A DNA stretch of 52,974 bases from Hydrogenophaga sp. A37 (GTDB taxonomy: Bacteria > Pseudomonadota > Gammaproteobacteria > Burkholderiales > Burkholderiaceae_C): NCBI RefSeq assembly GCF_002001205.1, contig NZ_MUNZ01000056.1, positions 1 through 52,974 on the forward strand, read 5' to 3'. Position 1 is the first letter of the stretch. Each line of letters begins with the position of its first letter. Positions 46,706 through 52,974 of the stretch are shown in pieces. The notes below the pieces were generated by a model. It searched no databases. It was not told the DNA's origin and saw only the letters and a program-made list of their open reading frames with translations. Position numbers and translations under genes: made by a program.

Positions 46706-47377
46706 ATGTCAAGACAGTGGCGCGGCCGTTGGCTCACACTGAGCCGCATGTTGTTTTTCATGGAACTGGCGCTCGGCCTGCTTTGCCTGGGGATTGCGTT
46801 GTGGCTCAAGCCCTGGCGCATGCTGGATGGCCCATTGCTGACACCGGCCTTGGCGGGGTTGGCCGTTCTGCCGTGGTTGTGGCTGCTGCCACAGCACATG
46901 CCGAAGGGCCTGGCGGTGCAGTTCTCTGGCGCGAGCCTGCTGGTGTTGATGTTGGGCTGGCCGCTGGCGGTGGTGGTGCTCAGCGGTGTGGCCTTGGTGG
47001 TCTGGGGCGTTGGTGATGTGGGCCCGGTGCTGGCGGTGTCCCAGTGGGTCTGGATCGGTCTGGCGCCCGCGACGCTCGCCCTGTTCATTGGCGCCGCGTT
47101 GCGACGCTGGCTGCCGCCCAACCCGTTCGTTTACACGCTGGGCCGGGGCTTTCTGGGCACGGCCGCGGCCGTGTTCCTCTCGGGTCTGTTGATGGAGCTG
47201 ATCTACCGGCTGGCCGGCGGTGTGGCGCTGGAGCAGGCGCTCGTGGCGCGCTGGCTCATGGCCTGGGGCGATGCCTTCCTCACCGGCATGTTGTGCGCCA
47301 TCTTCGTGGCCTTTGCGCCGAAGTGGCTCGCCACCTGGTCCGACGAGCGTTACCTGAAACCTCCCCCCGGTCCCTGA
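46706..47377 (+). CDS. Polytopic membrane protein (CbiM/COG3235-like), function unknown
   Basis: 223 residues with about six membrane helices. The C-terminal part (NPFVYTLGRGFLGTAAAVFLSG ... AWGDAFLTGMLCAIFVAF) recalls the uncharacterised membrane proteins related to CbiM, the S-component-like part of cobalt/nickel ECF transporters, but no ECF partners are adjacent. It follows ffh and a hairpin repeat and converges on opgH. I consider a transport role possible but unproven. Confidence 0.65.
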   Translation: MSRQWRGRWLTLSRMLFFMELALGLLCLGIALWLKPWRMLDGPLLTPALAGLAVLPWLWLLPQHMPKGLAVQFSGASLLVLMLGWPLAVVVLSGVALVVWGVGDVGPVLAVSQWVWIGLAPATLALFIGAALRRWLPPNPFVYTLGRGFLGTAAAVFLSGLLMELIYRLAGGVALEQALVARWLMAWGDAFLTGMLCAIFVAFAPKWLATWSDERYLKPPPGP

Positions 47378-47404
47378 CCGACACGGTCAAGCGCGGGGCC
47401 AGGT

Positions 47405-49399
47405 TCAGGCGAGCTTGAGCAGCGACAGGCGCGAGGCGTGGCGCCAGGCCCGGCGCAGCACCGCGGGCGACCAGGACTCTTCCGGAATCAGCAAGGCGCC
47501 GCGCGCGCGCATCCAGCCGCCGAGTTCAACGTGTCCCGTGGCCACGGTGAACGGCACGGCCAGCACCAGTGGCAGGGTCACCGGCAGCATCCAGAGCAGC
47601 GCGTCGGGGTTGAGGGCGGCCACGCCGACCAGCATCAGACCGACCACGGCAGCGATGGGCGCCAACTGGGCCGCCGCACCGCGCCAGGCCACGCCATTGG
47701 CTTCCCGAGGCGGTGACTTCCAGTCGAGCTGGATGCCGGTCACGGCCACCAACACGAACAGCGAGTGCGCCACCATGCGGATGGGCGCCTGGATCAGCGC
47801 CAGCGCGCTCTCCAGTCCGGCGCTGACCAGCAGGTTGCCGACACCACCGAAGCGTTTTTGTTCACCCTTGAGGAACACCGCCAGCAGGCCCAGCAGGCGC
47901 GGCAGGAACAGCAGACAGAGCGTCCACCCCCACAGCACCAGGCGCTCGTCCGACACGCTGTGCAGCGACGCCAGTGGGTCCGGGTGGCTCAACACCAGCG
48001 CCGTGCCCAGCGCCATGAAGGCCAGCCACAGTGGTGCGGCCAGGTAGGACATGGCGCCGATGCCGAACATGAAGCGGTGCACGCGGTGGATGCCGGGTTC
48101 GGCGATCAGGCGCGAGTTCTGCAGGTTGCCCTGGCACCAGCGGCGGTCGCGCTGCAGTTCGGACAGCAGGTCTGGCGGCTGTTGTTCGTAGCTGCCGGTG
48201 AGGTCGGACACCAGCCACACGTGGTAACCGGCGCGGCGCATCAGCGCGGCCTCGACGAAGTCGTGCGACATGATGCCGCCGGACATGCCGCCCTTGCCTT
48301 TGATGGGTGCCAGCGCACAGTGCTTCATGAACGGCGCCACGCGGATGATGGCGTTGTGGCCCCAGTAGTGCGACTCGCCGAGCTGCCAGAACTGCATGCC
48401 CAAGGTGAACAACTGGCCCGTCACTCGCGAGCCGAACTGCTGCGCGCGCGCATGCAAAGTGGCATGGCCGATGGCCTGTGTGGCGGTCTGGATGATGCCG
48501 GCGCGCGGGTTGGCTTCCATCAATTGGGTCAGCGACACCAGGCAGCTGCCGCTCATGACGCTGTCGGCGTCGAGCACCACCATGTAGCGGTAGTCCTTGC
48601 CCCAGCGGCGGCAGAAATCGGCCACGTTGCCGGCCTTGCGGTGGGTGCGGCGGCTGCGCAGGCGGTAATAGACCTCGATCGGCGGCTGGCCGGTCTGTTC
48701 TGCCAGGGCGGCGCGCAAGGCCTCCCATGCCTGGCGCTCGGCCGCAGCGATGGCGGGGTCGTAGCTGTCCGACAGCACGAACACGTCGAACTGGCCCGCG
48801 TGGCCGGTGCCGATCAGCGATTCGCAGGTGGCCCGCAGGCCGGCGAACACGGTGGCCACGTCTTCGTTGCAGATCGGCATGATGAGGGCGGTGCGCGCCT
48901 CGGGGTTCATGGCGTGGTCGCGCACCGAGGCGGCCGTGAGCGTGTGGCGGTCGCCGCGCAGCATCACCCAAAAACCCATCAGCGCGGTCACGAAACCCGT
49001 GACGACCCAAGCCGAGAGCAGCACGAACAGCGCCAGTTGAGACATCTGCAGCCAGGTGTTTTCACCGTCGGGCTGGGCGCGGTGGTAGAGGCTGGCAGCC
49101 AGCAGGGTGCTCAGCACCGTCAGCACGGTAAACACCGTGCGACGGCGCTGGCCAGCGGTCTCCCAGGCCATGGGCCGGGGGCCGCGAACGGTCTGGGCCT
49201 GCGCTTGCCCGGGCAGGCAGGCGCTGACCACCGACAGCACATTGGCGCCGATGCTCTTCCAGAAACCTCGCCATGGCTGGGGCACCATGGACCCGCGGCG
49301 CACCGGCGGTGCGGTCACGGCGTTGGGGTGGCGCTCCTCGCGCAACCGGCTGCGGCCGCTCGTGGCGGGCGTCACTCGGGCAAGAGTAGGTGTGTCCAT
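47405..49399 (-). CDS. opgH: Glucans biosynthesis glucosyltransferase OpgH
   Basis: Inner-membrane GT2 enzyme that polymerises the beta-1,2-glucan backbone of osmoregulated periplasmic glucans. 664 residues, shorter than the E. coli protein (over 800), mainly at the termini. Catalytic elements are MPICNEDVATVFAGL, VLDADSVMSGSCL (D-x-D) and DRRWCQGNLQNSRL (the QxxRW-type motif). About eight helices frame the catalytic loop. The start at 49399 overlaps opgG by 28 bases; a Met at residue 38 (MVPQPWRGFW) is an alternative. Confidence 0.93.
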   Translation of the reverse strand: MDTPTLARVTPATSGRSRLREERHPNAVTAPPVRRGSMVPQPWRGFWKSIGANVLSVVSACLPGQAQAQTVRGPRPMAWETAGQRRRTVFTVLTVLSTLLAASLYHRAQPDGENTWLQMSQLALFVLLSAWVVTGFVTALMGFWVMLRGDRHTLTAASVRDHAMNPEARTALIMPICNEDVATVFAGLRATCESLIGTGHAGQFDVFVLSDSYDPAIAAAERQAWEALRAALAEQTGQPPIEVYYRLRSRRTHRKAGNVADFCRRWGKDYRYMVVLDADSVMSGSCLVSLTQLMEANPRAGIIQTATQAIGHATLHARAQQFGSRVTGQLFTLGMQFWQLGESHYWGHNAIIRVAPFMKHCALAPIKGKGGMSGGIMSHDFVEAALMRRAGYHVWLVSDLTGSYEQQPPDLLSELQRDRRWCQGNLQNSRLIAEPGIHRVHRFMFGIGAMSYLAAPLWLAFMALGTALVLSHPDPLASLHSVSDERLVLWGWTLCLLFLPRLLGLLAVFLKGEQKRFGGVGNLLVSAGLESALALIQAPIRMVAHSLFVLVAVTGIQLDWKSPPREANGVAWRGAAAQLAPIAAVVGLMLVGVAALNPDALLWMLPVTLPLVLAVPFTVATGHVELGGWMRARGALLIPEESWSPAVLRRAWRHASRLSLLKLA

Positions 49400-50940
49400 G
49401 TTTCGCTCAGGGTGTGGTTCTGGTGTTGGAGAAAGGCACGCAGTTCGACCGGGCGGGCCGGGTCGATGCGTTCCAGGCGGATCACGGCGCGCCAGGTCTG
49501 GGTGGCGGGGTTCGGGAAGGCCAGCGCTTCGAGCACGCGGCCGTTGCTGTCGGTGCTGACCATGGCCCGCACGTCGGCGCCCACGGGCAGGGCCGCCAAG
49601 GACGGGCCGGCAAAATCAAGCACGAACTTGGGCTGGAGGGACTGTTCCTGGGGGCTGAGCTTGGTGTAGCCGTAGCCCCGGCGGCTCTGGGTCACCCAGG
49701 CCGACGGTGGGCGCTGCAGGTCGTCGCCCTGCCACGCCAGCTCGTAGGCCAGTTCCAATGCTTCGCCGGGCAAGGGCGTGCGGGCCGGCACCCAGTACGC
49801 GACGATGTTGTCGTGCGTTTCGTCGGGCGTGGGCAGTTGCACCAGCTCCACCCGACCTGGTCCCCAGTCGCTCAGCGGCTTGACCCAGACGCTGGGACGG
49901 CGCTCGTAACGCGCCTCCACGTCTTCGTAGCTGACAAAGGCGCGGTCGCGCTGCATCAGGCCAAAACCGCGCAACTGCTGCATGGAGAAGGAGCTGACCA
50001 CCACCTGGCGCGGGTTCTGCAACGGACGCCACAGCCACTCGCCTTCGCCGGTGACCACCATCAGGCCGTCGGAGTCGTGAACCTCGGGGCGGAAGTCGGT
50101 GGCGTGGCGCTGGTTTTCGCCGAAGTTGAACATGCTGGTGAGCGGGGCCAGGCCCAGCGTGGTCACCGGTGCGCTGCCCGTGCGCAGGTACACCCGCGCG
50201 TGCACCGTCATGGTGGTCTGGCTGCCCGGGCGGATCACGAAACGGTAGGCGCCGGTGCTGCGGGGCGACTCCAGCAGGGCGTAGACCGTGACCTGCGTGG
50301 CGCCGGGGGCCGGGCGCTCCAGCCAGAACTCGGTGAAGCGGGGGAATTCTTCGGCGCCGGCGCCCACGGTGTCGATGGCCAGGCCGCGCGCCGACAGGCC
50401 GTACTGCTGGTTCTTGCCGAGGGCCCGGAAGTAGCTCGCACCCACGAAGGCCGCGACTTCATCCATCGTGCCCGGCCGGTTCACCGGGTGGAGCAGCCGG
50501 AAACCGGCGTAGCCGACGTCGCCCCAGAGGGTGGGGTCCACGATCTGCCGGCCGTATTCGAAGCGCTCGCTTTTGAACGGGATGCGCTTGGCAACACCGT
50601 CGGTGATTTCGTGAACCCGAACCGTGTCGGTCTGGGTTCCGCCCGGGTGGAAGAACTGGGCATGGAACGGCAGCTGTTCGGTGAACCAGGTGGCGCGTTC
50701 ATCGCGAAAACGGATGAACCGCATCTGGTCGTAGTCCAGTGCTTTCAGCTCGGCCGGCAGCTTGTCGCCGTTTGCGCGGTAGGGGGCTTGCGCACGGGTC
50801 TGGGCCAGCTGGCTCAGGGTGGCCCAGTCGAACGCCTGGGCCATCGCGGGAGCCGCGGCCAGCATGGCCAGCAGTGCGAAAAACGTGGTCCAGCGACGGC
50901 GCGCGAGGTGGGCTGAAACAGGTGAAAAAGGGCGGGGCAT
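49372..50940 (-). CDS. opgG: Periplasmic glucan biosynthesis protein OpgG
   Basis: Periplasmic protein needed to branch or release glucans made by OpgH. 522 residues. The signal peptide is clear (RRRWTTFFALLAMLAAAPAMA, cleavage near residue 34), then the MdoG fold with FDWATLSQLAQTRAQAPY and FNFGENQRHATDFRPEVHDSDGLMV. The ATG at 50940 lies 12 bases from the sigma-54 -12 element on the minus strand, so the mRNA would be nearly leaderless. It precedes opgH in one operon and is predicted to be under GlrR control. Confidence 0.93.
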   Translation of the reverse strand: MPRPFSPVSAHLARRRWTTFFALLAMLAAAPAMAQAFDWATLSQLAQTRAQAPYRANGDKLPAELKALDYDQMRFIRFRDERATWFTEQLPFHAQFFHPGGTQTDTVRVHEITDGVAKRIPFKSERFEYGRQIVDPTLWGDVGYAGFRLLHPVNRPGTMDEVAAFVGASYFRALGKNQQYGLSARGLAIDTVGAGAEEFPRFTEFWLERPAPGATQVTVYALLESPRSTGAYRFVIRPGSQTTMTVHARVYLRTGSAPVTTLGLAPLTSMFNFGENQRHATDFRPEVHDSDGLMVVTGEGEWLWRPLQNPRQVVVSSFSMQQLRGFGLMQRDRAFVSYEDVEARYERRPSVWVKPLSDWGPGRVELVQLPTPDETHDNIVAYWVPARTPLPGEALELAYELAWQGDDLQRPPSAWVTQSRRGYGYTKLSPQEQSLQPKFVLDFAGPSLAALPVGADVRAMVSTDSNGRVLEALAFPNPATQTWRAVIRLERIDPARPVELRAFLQHQNHTLSETWTHLLLPE

Positions 50941-50952
50941 GCCTTGATTAGG

Positions 50953-50967
50953 GCAAACCCTGTGCCA
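50953..50967 (-). promoter_or_regulatory. Sigma-54 (-24/-12) promoter of opgG-opgH
   Basis: On the minus strand TGGCACAGGGTTTGC, a near-perfect match to TGGCAC-N5-TTGC with the invariant GG and GC ten bases apart. The predicted start of transcription is at or one base before the opgG ATG. Confidence 0.8.
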
Positions 50968-50986
50968 GGTCTTAAAAAGCCTTTTG

Positions 50987-50999
50987 AATCAACAGCTTG
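50987..50999 (+). promoter_or_regulatory. IHF-like site between enhancer and promoter
   Basis: AATCAACAGCTTG fits the IHF consensus WATCAA-N4-TTR at every position. It is centred about 52 bases upstream of the predicted start, the usual place for the DNA bend that brings a sigma-54 activator to its promoter. Confidence 0.6.
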
Positions 51000-51061
51000 T
51001 TGGAAATTGTTGATGTCAGAGGCCTGCGGTGGGACTCTGGCGCGGCCTCATCGCCTGTTTT

Positions 51062-51079
51062 TGTCGCCAGATGGCGACA
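51062..51079 (-). promoter_or_regulatory. GlrR-type upstream activator site
   Basis: TGTCGCCAGATGGCGACA is a perfect 8-bp palindrome around GA and fits TGTC-N10-GACA, the E. coli GlrR site. It is centred about 130 bases before the opgG start, between opgG and glrR. Confidence 0.7.
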
Positions 51080-51098
51080 GCCTGGGGTCGGTGATTAG

Positions 51099-51124
51099 AA
51101 AAAGCCTTTTGAATCAAAGGCTTT
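51099..51124 (-). terminator. Intrinsic terminator of glrR
   Basis: Stem AAAGCCTTT / AAAGGCTTT with a 6-base loop; on the minus strand it ends in five Ts, seven bases past the glrR stop. Its left half is part of a 19-base sequence repeated exactly at 50974-50992. Confidence 0.75.
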
Positions 51125-51130
51125 CTGCTG

Positions 51131-52560
<1,430 letters not shown>

Positions 52561-52564
<4 letters not shown>

Positions 52565-52974
52565 GGCGCCGTGCCCCGGCCAGAGCCTGGTCCGGGTGCC
52601 CGGGGCGTGAGGCTGCGTTCGATGTCGCGCATGGCGTCGAGCCGGTCGTTCAGCATGTCGATGCGGCGCTGGTTGTCGCGCAGCTGTTGCGCCTGCCGGT
52701 CCACCGTGTCTTCGAGGCGCCGCAGATCGCTCAGGCTGGTCGCCAGCAGCCGCGCCAGCGGCTTGAACGGCGCGCTCTCCGGCGCCGGATGCGTCGCCAC
52801 CCGCTGCAGCAGGCTGAGTGCGCGTGCCGAGGCCGCCGGCTGGTGGAGGTGCATCAGCACCAGCGCGCTCTGCAGCTGGAGCGATGGCACGGCGCCTGGA
52901 TCGCCGAGCGCGTTCAATTCCTGCAACAGCTCGTTGCTGGACAGCCCTCGCAGGCGTTCGGCATAGCCCATCAC
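52561..52974 (-). CDS. QseG-like protein, partial (runs off the window)
   Basis: The frame is open to the window edge; 138 codons are visible and the N-terminus is outside. The C-terminal part is helical with a coiled-coil stretch (SDLRRLEDTVDRQAQQLRDNQRRIDMLNDRLDAMRDIE). It overlaps glrR by four bases, the place held by qseG between glrK and glrR in enterobacteria, where QseG is an outer-membrane lipoprotein that activates the kinase. The assignment is from position and coiled coil only; the kinase gene should lie just outside. Confidence 0.6.

Overview
This 53-kb, GC-rich window looks chromosomal and betaproteobacterial, most likely Comamonadaceae (Hydrogenophaga/Acidovorax-like). That placement is inferred from gene order (dcw cluster, pilSR, accBC-prmA, nrdAB), protein similarity recognised by eye and very strong GC bias at third codon positions. 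I see no rRNA, tRNA, CRISPR array, insertion sequence or prophage.

Layout: (1) 1-10.9 kb, plus strand, end of the division and cell-wall cluster: murD (cut by the window edge), ftsW, murG, murC, ddlB, ftsQ, ftsA, ftsZ, lpxC and a small membrane protein; most murD-to-ddlB junctions are 4-bp ATGA overlaps. (2) 10.9-17.8 kb, minus strand: ruvC, a CdsA-like enzyme, plsC, mtgA, tonB, an RNase II-family exonuclease and a YqiA-like esterase. (3) 17.9-26.9 kb, plus strand: rodA, a beta-hydroxyacid dehydrogenase, tldD, a rhodanese-ChrB fusion with chrA, an attenuator-controlled DAHP synthase and two unknown genes. (4) 26.9-34.7 kb: mpl (minus), then a nucleotidyltransferase-like protein, tlpA, accB-accC-prmA, a zinc-ribbon membrane protein and a PfkB kinase. 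(5) 34.8-45.1 kb, minus strand: a histone H1-like protein, nrdB-nrdA, ampD, pilR-pilS, a small zinc-ribbon protein and a CcsA-like protein. (6) 45.2-53 kb: ffh and a membrane protein (plus), then opgG-opgH, glrR and a partial QseG-like gene (minus).

Themes: cell-envelope growth dominates (murein precursors, SEDS proteins FtsW and RodA, MtgA, murein recycling by Mpl and AmpD, LpxC, periplasmic glucans).

The most interesting signals are regulatory and structural. First, a complete transcription attenuator precedes the DAHP synthase gene, with a Phe/Tyr/Trp-rich leader peptide. Second, a textbook sigma-54 control region (GlrR-type TGTC-N10-GACA site, IHF site, -24/-12 promoter) precedes opgG and lies next to glrR, whose product carries GAFTDA instead of GAFTGA. 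Third, three families of dispersed GC-rich hairpin repeats have fixed loops and stems that differ between copies yet stay paired; several sit 2-15 nt after stop codons in a fixed orientation, and one lies in frame inside mpl. Fourth, the ftsW-murG junction has been duplicated, creating a 29-codon ORF. All similarity statements are from reading and memory; no search was run.
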